Assembly (NCBI GenBank): GCA_021648145.1
Contig: JAKITI010000014.1
Location: forward strand, 22,011-86,010
Direction: 5' to 3'
Source: Gammaproteobacteria bacterium
Lineage (GTDB): Bacteria > Pseudomonadota > Gammaproteobacteria > JAADGQ01
Length of the DNA stretch: 64,000 nucleotides
The notes below the pieces were generated by a model, which had not been told where the DNA came from, made no database searches, and saw only the letters and a list, made by a program, of their open reading frames with translations. Positions 56,261 to 64,000 of this stretch are shown piece after piece (position 1 is the first letter of the stretch; every line of letters starts with the position of its first letter). The position numbers and the translations under genes are program-made.

Positions 56261-57963
56261 TGAAAACATCATTAATATTTAAGCAGACACTACGAACCCT
56301 TCTATGTACGATTGCTATATTTACTACACCTGCTTGGGCTAGTGTTCCCCCACCGCCAGTCAACCAAAATATAGGCATTCCCGATGGAGTGCTGAATGAT
56401 ATGACATTTCAGACCTGCCTGGGTTGTCATGGTGATCCTGTCAATGCACCTGCTCCGGTTAATATTGGTTACTTACCTGACCGGCACCACCTGCGAGTTG
56501 ATACGCCTATTGAGGAATATTCCGCATCACCTTTTCCAGAAGCCTCTCCAAGTGGTGATCATAAATGCATTACTTGCCATAAAGTTGACTGGGTCGAAGA
56601 CTCATCAAGACCTCTAGGCGGTTACTTTAAATTTGCATTAGACCCTACAGAACCAATATTTCGTGACTGTCTGACCTGCCATGAGCAAAAACCTGGCATT
56701 GCCTCGGTACATCATTTAACACCAAAAGCACAAGATGCCCTGTGCCCACTGTGCCATGGCAGTTTGATTGATTTTCCTTATGGTGACCACTATATCCCAG
56801 ACTATGACATCTCATTTATAACACCATGGCCAGGAGATAATTACGATAGCAGCAGTCCATCCAATCAATTTGATCCACCTGTTGCCAGTTATAATGACCG
56901 CCGTAAAGGCAACTGCGAACATTGCCATTTTTCGGGCACAGATCAAGTCACGGGTCTAGTCATACCTACAAACCGCGAAACCCACCATGGTACCGGTGTC
57001 GGACAACCCGATAGCGGTTCAGTGCATGGTTGTGATCTATGTCATGATACAACCCCCCCCAACCACACCATTCGTGGCTGTGAAAAGTGCCATGGTGTCA
57101 GCTCATTACATAACATCGAGTTTGACCGTAACGGTGACGGCATCACTCCTGGTAAAGAGGAGCCTTTTTGGGGGCATATCGGCAGCCCTGCCAACTGCCG
57201 AGGTTGCCATGGAAACTTTGCAGGGGCGAGCACTGAAGCCATCTTGCAAAGTGACCAAGGCTTATCATCTGGCGCTAATATTGTACCTACTATTACCCAT
57301 ATGGGAATGGGGAAGCGCTCTCATAGAAGCAGAAATCTCTCCAGCGCGTCACTCAGTACGCGACAGTTACAACAAGCACCTCAGCAATCAACAGATTCAA
57401 GAACGCTTTCATTCACTGGATCTGGATTTACCAGCAAAATAGCAAGCCCTGACGGCACTATTGAGATCATAGCTAAACTGGTGTTAACCAATAAAACTGG
57501 TGAAACTTTTGAGTATGAACCATCAAAATCAACACCGACCACGCTTGAATATATCTTGCCAGAAAATTTAGAGTCAGGTAGTTACGATGTACATCTCGCT
57601 AAAAAATCTATTATTAGCCCTATTGCTAATTTAGTGATCAGGCCTGACCTCATAGTCAGTGACATTAGCTGTGACAGCGGTGAAGTTGTTATCAATGGCA
57701 GTGGTTTCATTAGCTACCTGAATGCAGAAAGTTCAGGCACTAACATCACAAATTCAAAAACATCTGAAGAGTGTAGTATTGAATCTTGGGAGGATCATAA
57801 AATTATTGCTAATTGTGGTACTGGGTCTGTTGAAAATATAAAAATCAATAGCATTTTTGGAGATACGTTAGCCAATGCGGCTTGTGAAGGTAGCTCTACG
57901 GGTCGCCCCGACTGGTGGTCTCTTTGGAGCTGGTTTGCTTCCTGGGGCTGGGCTGGACGTTAA
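56260..57963 (+). CDS. Octaheme c-type cytochrome with IPT-like domains and Trp-rich C-terminal tail (copy 2)
   Basis: This is a 567-residue paralogue of copy 1. The signal peptide ends at TPAWA; the mature N-terminus is SVPPPPVNQN. Eight CxxCH motifs lie at about residues 50-315 (CLGCH, CITCH, CLTCH, CPLCH, CEHCH, CDLCH, CEKCH, CRGCH). IPT-like domains follow at about 345-545 with the same four Cys (ISCDSG, EECSIE, IANCGT, AACEGS). The C-terminus is PDWWSLWSWFASWGWAGR. A segment around the second and third hemes is almost identical in DNA to copy 1. It is coupled to the tetraheme gene upstream and lies 27 bases before copy 3. Confidence 0.88.
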   Translation: MKTSLIFKQTLRTLLCTIAIFTTPAWASVPPPPVNQNIGIPDGVLNDMTFQTCLGCHGDPVNAPAPVNIGYLPDRHHLRVDTPIEEYSASPFPEASPSGDHKCITCHKVDWVEDSSRPLGGYFKFALDPTEPIFRDCLTCHEQKPGIASVHHLTPKAQDALCPLCHGSLIDFPYGDHYIPDYDISFITPWPGDNYDSSSPSNQFDPPVASYNDRRKGNCEHCHFSGTDQVTGLVIPTNRETHHGTGVGQPDSGSVHGCDLCHDTTPPNHTIRGCEKCHGVSSLHNIEFDRNGDGITPGKEEPFWGHIGSPANCRGCHGNFAGASTEAILQSDQGLSSGANIVPTITHMGMGKRSHRSRNLSSASLSTRQLQQAPQQSTDSRTLSFTGSGFTSKIASPDGTIEIIAKLVLTNKTGETFEYEPSKSTPTTLEYILPENLESGSYDVHLAKKSIISPIANLVIRPDLIVSDISCDSGEVVINGSGFISYLNAESSGTNITNSKTSEECSIESWEDHKIIANCGTGSVENIKINSIFGDTLANAACEGSSTGRPDWWSLWSWFASWGWAGR

Positions 57964-57990
57964 AAACTGTTAAATAGAGGTATTACAGTT

Positions 57991-59646
57991 ATGTTTAAAC
58001 AACTATTGAAAATAGCCATATTTATAACAATGGCTGGAGCCACAGCGACCGCTTGGTCCAACATTCCACCGCCACCCGTCAATCAAAACTTAGGAATTCC
58101 TGACGGGGTGATGAATGATATGACATTCCATACTTGTCTAGGTTGCCATGGTGACCCTGTCAATGCACCAGCACCGGTTAACATTGGTTATTTACCAGAC
58201 CGTCACCATCTACGGGTTGACACGCCGATTGGTAAATACTCTGCATCACCTTTTCCAGATGACTCGACAGACGGTACACACAAATGTATCACCTGCCATA
58301 AAGTGGACTGGGTGACCGAGCCATCCAGACCTCTAGGAGGCTATTTTAAGTTTGCACTGGATCCCGCTGAACCCGTATTTCGTGATTGTATGAGCTGCCA
58401 TGAACAAAGACCTGGTATCGCCTCAGTCCACCATTTAACAGAGAAAGCGCAGGAAGCTCAATGTCCAATATGCCATGGTAGTTTGGTTAATTTTCCTTAT
58501 GGTGATCATTATATTCCAGATTATCGAGCCTCAATGATTACCCCTTGGCCTGGAGATAATTACAATGAACCCTCCAGCCCATCAAGCCAGTATGATCCAC
58601 CCATCGCGGACTATAATGGTCGTCGCACTGGTAACTGTGAACATTGCCATTTTTCTGGGACTGATCAAGTCACTGGGAGAATGGTTCCTACCAACTATGA
58701 AACGCATCATGGTACAGGTGTTGGCCAACCTAATAGCGGCTCCGAGCACGGTTGTGATATTTGTCATGATTTTTCACCACCCGGCCATACTATTCGTGGC
58801 TGTCAGAAATGTCATGGAGCTATCTCTTTACACACCATTGAGTTTGATGCAAAGGGCGACGGAATTTCCCCAGGCAGCGAAGAGCCCTTTATGGGACATA
58901 TTGGCAATGCTATGAACTGCAATGGTTGCCATATTAATTGGCAGATAACAGGAGGCCTGCCCAATGGAGGCTTTGGTCCCTCTCCCCAATCTAATGTAAC
59001 ACCCATTATTGAGCATGTGCAGGTAGGGGGGAATAATACCAGCAAGACTAGAAGCATTACCGCAGCTCAACTTCCAGAGTCAAAAGTACTATCCTTCACA
59101 GGATCAGGATTTATCAGCACAATAAAAACAGATGAAGGTTCTGTAGAAATAGTCGCAAAATTAGTATTAACCAATAAAGAGGGTTTAACTTTTGAGTACG
59201 AACCCACAGCATCAACACCAATCACACTTGAATTTACCTTGCCTAAAGATTTAGCCCCAGGCAGCTATGATGTACATTTAGCTAAAAGAACCCTCAAAAG
59301 CCCTATTATCAACTTGGCGATAAGGCCTGATGTCAGTGTGAGCGATATTAGTTGTGACAACGGGGAAATTAAGATCAATGGCAATGGTTTTATCAACCAT
59401 TTGAATACAGAAAATTCGGGCACTAATATCGTTAACATGGAAACATCTGAAAAGTGCAATATCGAATCGTGGAGCGATAACTATATTATTACTGATTGTG
59501 GATCAGGTGACATTGGAAATATTCAAATTAATACTGTTTTTGGCAGCACAGTGGCCGATTCCACTTGTGTAGGTAGCTCTACCGGCCGACCCGACTGGTG
59601 GTCTTTATGGCGCTGGTTTGCCTCTTGGGGCTGGTCAGGGCGTTAG
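57991..59646 (+). CDS. Octaheme c-type cytochrome with IPT-like domains and Trp-rich C-terminal tail (copy 3)
   Basis: This is a 551-residue paralogue, closest to copy 2 in length and layout. The signal peptide ends near TAWS; the mature N-terminus is NIPPPPVNQN. Eight CxxCH motifs (CLGCH, CITCH, CMSCH, CPICH, CEHCH, CDICH, CQKCH, CNGCH) lie at about residues 45-313. The IPT-like region keeps the four Cys (ISCDNG, EKCNIE, ITDCGS, STCVGS). The C-terminus is PDWWSLWRWFASWGWSGR; one Ser is replaced by Arg. DNA differences from the other copies in this tail are mostly silent, a sign of selection on the protein. Confidence 0.88.
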   Translation: MFKQLLKIAIFITMAGATATAWSNIPPPPVNQNLGIPDGVMNDMTFHTCLGCHGDPVNAPAPVNIGYLPDRHHLRVDTPIGKYSASPFPDDSTDGTHKCITCHKVDWVTEPSRPLGGYFKFALDPAEPVFRDCMSCHEQRPGIASVHHLTEKAQEAQCPICHGSLVNFPYGDHYIPDYRASMITPWPGDNYNEPSSPSSQYDPPIADYNGRRTGNCEHCHFSGTDQVTGRMVPTNYETHHGTGVGQPNSGSEHGCDICHDFSPPGHTIRGCQKCHGAISLHTIEFDAKGDGISPGSEEPFMGHIGNAMNCNGCHINWQITGGLPNGGFGPSPQSNVTPIIEHVQVGGNNTSKTRSITAAQLPESKVLSFTGSGFISTIKTDEGSVEIVAKLVLTNKEGLTFEYEPTASTPITLEFTLPKDLAPGSYDVHLAKRTLKSPIINLAIRPDVSVSDISCDNGEIKINGNGFINHLNTENSGTNIVNMETSEKCNIESWSDNYIITDCGSGDIGNIQINTVFGSTVADSTCVGSSTGRPDWWSLWRWFASWGWSGR

Positions 59647-59676
59647 AGTAAATTCTGAATTCGAATAATTAACTGT

Positions 59677-59713
59677 ATAACCTCTGAAATTACACAGAAT
59701 TTTTGGAGGTTAT
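59677..59713. terminator. Hairpin between convergent cytochrome operons
   Basis: ATAACCTC (59677-59684) and GAGGTTAT (59706-59713) form an 8-bp stem with a 21-base loop between the stops of copy 3 and the hexaheme lipoprotein. The T-run is poor, so termination is uncertain. Confidence 0.45.
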
Positions 59714-59752
59714 TTCGTAAATGACTCGATACCCAACAACTCCACAATATCC

Positions 59753-61492
59753 CTATAGAGGTGACTTTTGCTCGGCGTAATAAGCTGCAATCGCTTTAAT
59801 TTCAAGCAAGCTCAATGTCTCTGTCATGGCGTACATGATAGAGTTTTTGCGCACACCGTCCTGATACTCCTTCATTGCCACCACTAAGTAAGACTCTAAT
59901 TGCCCCGCCAGACGTGGCACACCAGGCTCAGTACTGTAGCCTTTTTCTCCATGGCAGCGGTTGCAGCGTTCTTCAACGATACGAGCCGGATTATCGGGAA
60001 GTTGAGTCTCCACTTGCGGAGTCGGTTGCCCAGCAAAGTAGGCTGCAATCTGCTTCAGCTCATCTGCATCAAGCTTTTCTGCAACAGATTTCATGCCTTC
60101 ATTGTGGCGAGAACCTTTAGCATAAGCGCGAGTGGCTTTAATAATGTAATCAACCTGCTGCCCTGCCAAGCTAGGTATAGTGGCAGGATTGGGGCTGACT
60201 CCCCCTTCACCATGACAATTGCCACAAGCCTTGTTTGCAACTTCACCCCCCTCAAGGTTGCTTTTACTACTGCCAACCGACTGAACTGGTGATTGTATGG
60301 CATAGTAATAAGCTATTTTCTCAATATCGGTATCACTATAAAAACTTACGATCTCCTGCATGGCAGAATGTCGGCGCGCTCCTGTCTGATATGCTTTTGT
60401 GGCCGCTGTAATGTACTTCACGTGCAATCCAGCAAGGTTAGGCACACTATTATTTGTACTGTTACCATTTTTGCCGTGACAGCTATTACAGGAAGCGGCG
60501 AGATGAGAGCCTTCAGTAATAGGATCAAAAACTTCCGCAGTTACACTATCGCGATGCAGTGGCGAAACTGGTTTTTGCCGAGCGTAGTAAGAAGAAAGAT
60601 TGATAATAGTGGCATCACTGAGGTTCTTGACCGGTGCACGCATCAACAAATCGCTACGCCTACCGTCACGGTAATCACGAGTTGCTTTAATCAGATAACG
60701 TTGTGATTGACCTGCTAAATTAGGAATGTTTGGATTAAGGCTATTGCCGTTATAACCATGACAGCCTGCACAGGCACGGGCGGCAAACTTACCACGAGCA
60801 GCATCACCGTGATCAGGTGGCGGTGCTGTGTATGATGGTTTTATAGCCGCATAATAGATGCCGAGACTATAAATATCCTGCCCACTCAAACGCCCTTTAA
60901 AGAGCTTCATAATCTCATTATCACGCTGACCATTCAGATAACTCTTAAGAGCTGGCCTGAAATACTCCAGCGGCATACCATCGAGTGAAGGAATCGCTTC
61001 ATCTTTTTGGTAACGGGCTGTTTGGCTATGGCAAGAACGACAACTACTGGCAATAGAATCAGAAACCTGCCACTGCCTGTTTTTAATTATATTTCGTGAT
61101 TCACGGCTCACAACTGCACCACGCCAGACAGTTTTAAGGCTGGCATAATAAGCGGTTACATCAGCCATTTGTGAGGGAGTGAGAGCATCACTGGCCAATT
61201 TCATGGCACTATGGTTGCGTGTACCATCACGGTAGGCAAGCAGAGAACGAACCAGATAGTCTTGTTCCATTCCGGCAATAAAGGGAGAGCCACTGCGTGC
61301 ACTGACACCACTCAGCCCATGACAGGCGGCACACTGGCTGGCAATAGCACGCCCTTTTACTGCATCACCAACACCAACTATCTTGAGTGCCGAACTAATC
61401 TGTATGGCTTCGAGTACGCTATTATTTTCTGCTTCTTCCAATTCACAACCACTAAAAATGAAAGAAAACAGAAAGAGGCCCAACCACCTCAT
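59753..61492 (-). CDS. Hexaheme lipoprotein made of six tandem monoheme cytochrome domains
   Basis: This is a 579-residue lipoprotein. The signal ends in FIFSGCE, a lipobox. Six CxxCH motifs (CAACH, CRSCH, CAGCH, CNSCH, CGNCH, CNRCH), each in a repeat of about 90 residues, are visible; most have the form ACxxCHGxxG followed about 50-60 residues later by a Met in MKL or MRAP. The domains resemble cytochrome c4/c553 folds. Such a chain could carry electrons across the periplasm. It overlaps the next gene upstream by 4 bases. It runs opposite to the octaheme genes and may work with them. Confidence 0.87.
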   Translation of the reverse strand: MRWLGLFLFSFIFSGCELEEAENNSVLEAIQISSALKIVGVGDAVKGRAIASQCAACHGLSGVSARSGSPFIAGMEQDYLVRSLLAYRDGTRNHSAMKLASDALTPSQMADVTAYYASLKTVWRGAVVSRESRNIIKNRQWQVSDSIASSCRSCHSQTARYQKDEAIPSLDGMPLEYFRPALKSYLNGQRDNEIMKLFKGRLSGQDIYSLGIYYAAIKPSYTAPPPDHGDAARGKFAARACAGCHGYNGNSLNPNIPNLAGQSQRYLIKATRDYRDGRRSDLLMRAPVKNLSDATIINLSSYYARQKPVSPLHRDSVTAEVFDPITEGSHLAASCNSCHGKNGNSTNNSVPNLAGLHVKYITAATKAYQTGARRHSAMQEIVSFYSDTDIEKIAYYYAIQSPVQSVGSSKSNLEGGEVANKACGNCHGEGGVSPNPATIPSLAGQQVDYIIKATRAYAKGSRHNEGMKSVAEKLDADELKQIAAYFAGQPTPQVETQLPDNPARIVEERCNRCHGEKGYSTEPGVPRLAGQLESYLVVAMKEYQDGVRKNSIMYAMTETLSLLEIKAIAAYYAEQKSPL

Positions 61493-62265
61493 GGCGACTT
61501 TTCTATCACACTACAGTAAAAAGTTTGCTCAACCTCTTGTGGTAGTTTATAGAACCACATTTGATATATGGATAGAAAAAATTGCACCGCAAAACTAAGG
61601 CCGATCAAAGCACCACTTCCAATCACGACCCAAGCAAATGGTTCATAAACCTTGGTCATATACCATGAGGCAATATCAAAAATGATCGCTACAAAAGGAG
61701 TCGCAATGATAGCAATTTTCACCCACTCTTTTCGCAAATAGGTATGCATAAAGATGCCCCCCATAAGGAAAAAAATAAATGTCAAACCAAATAAATGAAT
61801 ATGAGAAACTCGTACTAGGGTGAAGAGATTCATGCCGTGATCCTCTTCGAGAACCAATTTGACTTTCTCGTAATTTTCTAGACTAGGTAGGTGTGGATTG
61901 CGGTTATTGTGGCAAGTAATGCAACGATTTTCAAAGATCTCTTTTATATCTGAATCATAGAGATCTTCTTCTGCCCCTCCGCGAGCCCAGCCGATGATCT
62001 TGATATTCTCATCAGCGGCCAGCATGCCTGACATCGACCCTCTCAGTGCCGACTCCAGTTTGGTATCACTCTTGGAACCACTGTAGGCGATAATAATATC
62101 TTGCACCGACAACATATCGTTACCATCACGTCCATGATGGGAGGCAAAAATATAAATCATGGCAAATAAATAACCTACGCCCAGAACACACAAAACGCAA
62201 GTGTAGAACACCTTTTGTACCAGCGGAAGATGTGAAAAATGGAGCGAAAAACGAGAGTGTGTCAT
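61489..62265 (-). CDS. Membrane protein with one c-type heme motif
   Basis: This is a 258-residue protein. A membrane helix lies at about residues 17-40; three more are in the C-terminal 120 residues. Between them is a periplasmic loop with one heme motif, RCITCHNNRNPHLP. RVSHIHLFGLTFIFF has two His that could bind a b-type heme. I know no named family; similar proteins appear near cytochrome operons. It overlaps the hexaheme lipoprotein by 4 bases and probably links it to the membrane quinone pool, as inference. Confidence 0.75.
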   Translation of the reverse strand: MTHSRFSLHFSHLPLVQKVFYTCVLCVLGVGYLFAMIYIFASHHGRDGNDMLSVQDIIIAYSGSKSDTKLESALRGSMSGMLAADENIKIIGWARGGAEEDLYDSDIKEIFENRCITCHNNRNPHLPSLENYEKVKLVLEEDHGMNLFTLVRVSHIHLFGLTFIFFLMGGIFMHTYLRKEWVKIAIIATPFVAIIFDIASWYMTKVYEPFAWVVIGSGALIGLSFAVQFFLSIYQMWFYKLPQEVEQTFYCSVIEKSP

Positions 62266-62327
62266 AAAGTATTTCTACTATGTATTAAATAAAACGTCGT
62301 TTACAGCCCATTCATATCAACGCTTCG

Positions 62328-62350
62328 AAAGGGGGCAAAATACCCCCTTT
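62328..62350 (-). terminator. Hairpin after the diheme cytochrome gene
   Basis: AAAGGGGG (62328-62335) and CCCCCTTT (62343-62350) form an 8-bp stem with a 7-base loop, 13 bases past the stop. Three Ts close the stem on the minus strand. Confidence 0.6.
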
Positions 62351-62362
62351 CACAAGAATGGC

Positions 62363-62977
62363 CTAGTTATTTTTAGCCCCTTGGTTAATCCACTTACTGA
62401 TGACACGAACCTCATCATCTGACAGAGGAGATTTACCGTAAGGCATTCTCAGGTGATCCTTACGAGTGACCATTACCATGAAGGAGCTGTTGATGGCTGA
62501 TCCTGGTGTGATCATTTTGCCACCCTCTTGAGTGCCTTTCATCAGGCCGTCATAGTGCGTCATGTCCAGGCCGCTAACATGCTTTCCTTCACCTTCGCTA
62601 CTGTGGCACTCAGCACAACGGATACTAATGATCGGGCCAATATCTCTTGCATAGCTCACCTCGCCTCGCCCAGTTTTTTTCAATGAACCGAAATAAGCAG
62701 CAATTTCATGAATATCTGAATCAGAAAAATTCTTCAGCAAACCTTGCTTCATTGAAGATTTACCTTTTTTACTGGTTAGAAGGATTTTTTCCAGCGCAGC
62801 ACTATTAAGCCCCGCCAGCTCTGAATTTGTAGTCGTTCCCATTCCGTTATATCCATGGCAATCTGTACAATAAAATGCTTTCGCAGCCCCTCTCTTTATT
62901 GCACCATCATCAGCGGCAATAGCAAAACCACTCAACCCAAAAAATAATGTAACAAATAATAATATTGATATTTTCAT
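62363..62977 (-). CDS. Diheme cytochrome c
   Basis: This is a 204-residue exported cytochrome with a signal peptide (MKISILLFVTLFFGLSGFAIA). The first heme motif CTDCH lies in a c553-like domain (CHGYNGMGTTTNSELAGL). The second, CAECH, lies in a domain with GPIISIRCAECHS and MPYGKSPLSDDEVRVISKWI, like the PSCyt1 type. It is the first gene of the minus-strand cytochrome run, 97 bases before the membrane protein gene. Confidence 0.86.
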   Translation of the reverse strand: MKISILLFVTLFFGLSGFAIAADDGAIKRGAAKAFYCTDCHGYNGMGTTTNSELAGLNSAALEKILLTSKKGKSSMKQGLLKNFSDSDIHEIAAYFGSLKKTGRGEVSYARDIGPIISIRCAECHSSEGEGKHVSGLDMTHYDGLMKGTQEGGKMITPGSAINSSFMVMVTRKDHLRMPYGKSPLSDDEVRVISKWINQGAKNN

Positions 62978-63124
62978 TAATCTACGCCCCTCAAATAATA
63001 ATATTTATACACTTCATCGTACATTTACATCAGAAGTATTTGGAATTATATTCCAAACAGGTATAAATTACTGTGGTAAAAGTAAATTTTTTTAATACAA
63101 CCCTAAAAAACAACCATTTCCATC

Positions 63125-63154
63125 GTATGCACCTAGTATTACCCAAGTGCATAC
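63125..63154 (-). terminator. Hairpin after the cadherin-like surface protein gene
   Basis: GTATGCAC (63125-63132) and GTGCATAC (63147-63154) form an 8-bp stem with a 14-base loop, 17 bases past the stop. A T-run lies only about 12 bases later, so the role is tentative. Confidence 0.4.
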
Positions 63155-63170
63155 CCTTATTAAAACCTAT

Positions 63171-64000
63171 CTAATCGTTGTTTTTATAAACCCGAAAACC
63201 TAATAATGCCAATAGTCCCCACAAACTCAAAGCACCACTACCGCCATCATCTTTCTTAACAGGTTTTTTATTGACTGTAATATTAACGACTCCTTGTGTT
63301 TCACCACCATTGCCATCACTGGCTATGTAGTTGAAATTGTCGTTACCACTAAAGCCAGCCTTAGGTGTGTAAGTGAATGTACCATCACTATTATTGGTAA
63401 CTGCGCCCCCTTGAGCAGATGTAGCATCTGCACTTTTAATACTTAAGGTGTCACCATCAGGATCGCTATCATTGACCAAGACATTGTTTATAGTCACCGC
63501 AGCATTTTCATTAGTGCTGACACTATCATTAACAACAACAGGATCTTTATTAACAAAACCACCAACTGCATTGACTGCAATATTAACGACTCCTTGTGCT
63601 TCACCACCATTACCATCACTGATGATATAGTTGAAACTGTCATCTCCACTGAAACCCGCTCTTGGGATATAAGTGAATGTACCATCCTCATTATTGATGA
63701 TTGACCCACCTTTCATTGATGTGCCATCCACACTCTTGATGCTTAACGCATCACCGTCGCCATCACTGTCATTGGTCAATACATTGTCAATAGTGACTGC
63801 GGTGTCTTGATTCGTACTAGCACTGTCATCCACTGCAACCGGTACATTATTTATTGCACCTAATTCATAGAAATAAGCAGCACCTGCTGTTTTTTGATTT
63901 CGATCAGAGCCTGCATCTGCACGCATCGCTCCAGCTATGATAAAACTTTCACTATCATCAACTGATACGCTGAGACCAAACTTGCTGTCCGCTTGACCAT
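63171..64000 (-). CDS. Surface protein with tandem cadherin-like repeats and GlyGly-CTERM-like tail (N-terminus outside window)
   Basis: This open frame continues off the right edge. The part nearest the edge (QADSKFGLSVSVDDSESF, then AGAAYFYELG) looks like an FG-GAP/integrin-alpha-type repeat. Two repeats of about 95 residues follow, each with VDDSxSTNxxxAVTI, NDSDxDGD (calcium-binding type), DGTFTYxPxAGFSG and SDGNGG, as in tandem-95/VCBS cadherin-like domains. The C-terminus is DDGGSGALSLWGLLALLGFR followed by VYKNND, a GlyGly-CTERM-like sorting signal. The protein is probably exported and anchored at the surface, perhaps for adhesion. Its start and full size cannot be seen. Confidence 0.83.
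   Translation of the reverse strand, partial: GQADSKFGLSVSVDDSESFIIAGAMRADAGSDRNQKTAGAAYFYELGAINNVPVAVDDSASTNQDTAVTIDNVLTNDSDGDGDALSIKSVDGTSMKGGSIINNEDGTFTYIPRAGFSGDDSFNYIISDGNGGEAQGVVNIAVNAVGGFVNKDPVVVNDSVSTNENAAVTINNVLVNDSDPDGDTLSIKSADATSAQGGAVTNNSDGTFTYTPKAGFSGNDNFNYIASDGNGGETQGVVNITVNKKPVKKDDGGSGALSLWGLLALLGFRVYKNND

Overview
The window looks like part of a gammaproteobacterial chromosome. The housekeeping genes and their order (truA-trpF-trpB-trpA-accD-folC, rpsP-rimM-trmD-rplS, pcnB-folK-panB-panC, ptsP-rppH, bioH-bioC) are typical of that class. The base composition is moderately AT-rich. I saw no rRNA, tRNA, phage or CRISPR array. I cannot place the genus. The large number of c-type cytochromes suggests a respiratory, possibly sulfur- or metal-cycling, organism, but that is inference.

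Layout. 0-11 kb is a minus-strand biosynthetic block: a partial family-4 uracil-DNA glycosylase, leuA, a SPOR protein, a repeat-rich peptidoglycan-binding lipoprotein, pssA, folC, accD, trpA, trpB, trpF, truA and a methyltransferase. 11-26 kb holds dsbA-like, ptsP, rppH, a HAD phosphatase, rplS-trmD-rimM-rpsP, pcnB-folK-panB-panC, a PEP-CTERM-like exported protein inserted before panD, panD and ppc. 26-29.7 kb is a two-component system with PepSY, diheme cytochrome c and cytochrome b561 genes. 29.8-33.5 kb carries an aldo/keto reductase, a SPL-family radical SAM protein, a ParB-like protein and a DUF1415 protein.

33.6-45.8 kb is an exopolysaccharide-type locus. It encodes a DUF4434 protein, an NfrA-like TPR/outer-membrane protein, an NfrB-like glycosyltransferase, WecB (UDP-GlcNAc 2-epimerase) and two DUF2334 putative deacetylases flanking a pentapeptide-repeat gene. 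Together these could make, export and trim a ManNAc-type polymer. 46-52.2 kb holds a metallophosphoesterase, a fused 5-oxoprolinase, bioC and bioH.

52.2-63 kb is the most unusual part. A plus-strand block encodes three paralogous octaheme c-type cytochromes, a PpiC-type prolyl isomerase and a tetraheme cytochrome. All three octahemes end in the same Trp-rich tail, PDWWSLWxWFASWGWxGR, directly at the stop codon. A convergent minus-strand block encodes a hexaheme lipoprotein, a membrane cytochrome and a diheme cytochrome. Together these genes carry 37 CxxCH motifs. The likely role is electron transfer across or beyond the outer membrane; the shared C-terminal tail may be an undescribed sorting or assembly signal. 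A 92-bp MITE-like element with perfect terminal repeats and an 8-bp target duplication lies just upstream. The window ends inside a large cadherin/FG-GAP-like surface protein with a GlyGly-CTERM-like tail.
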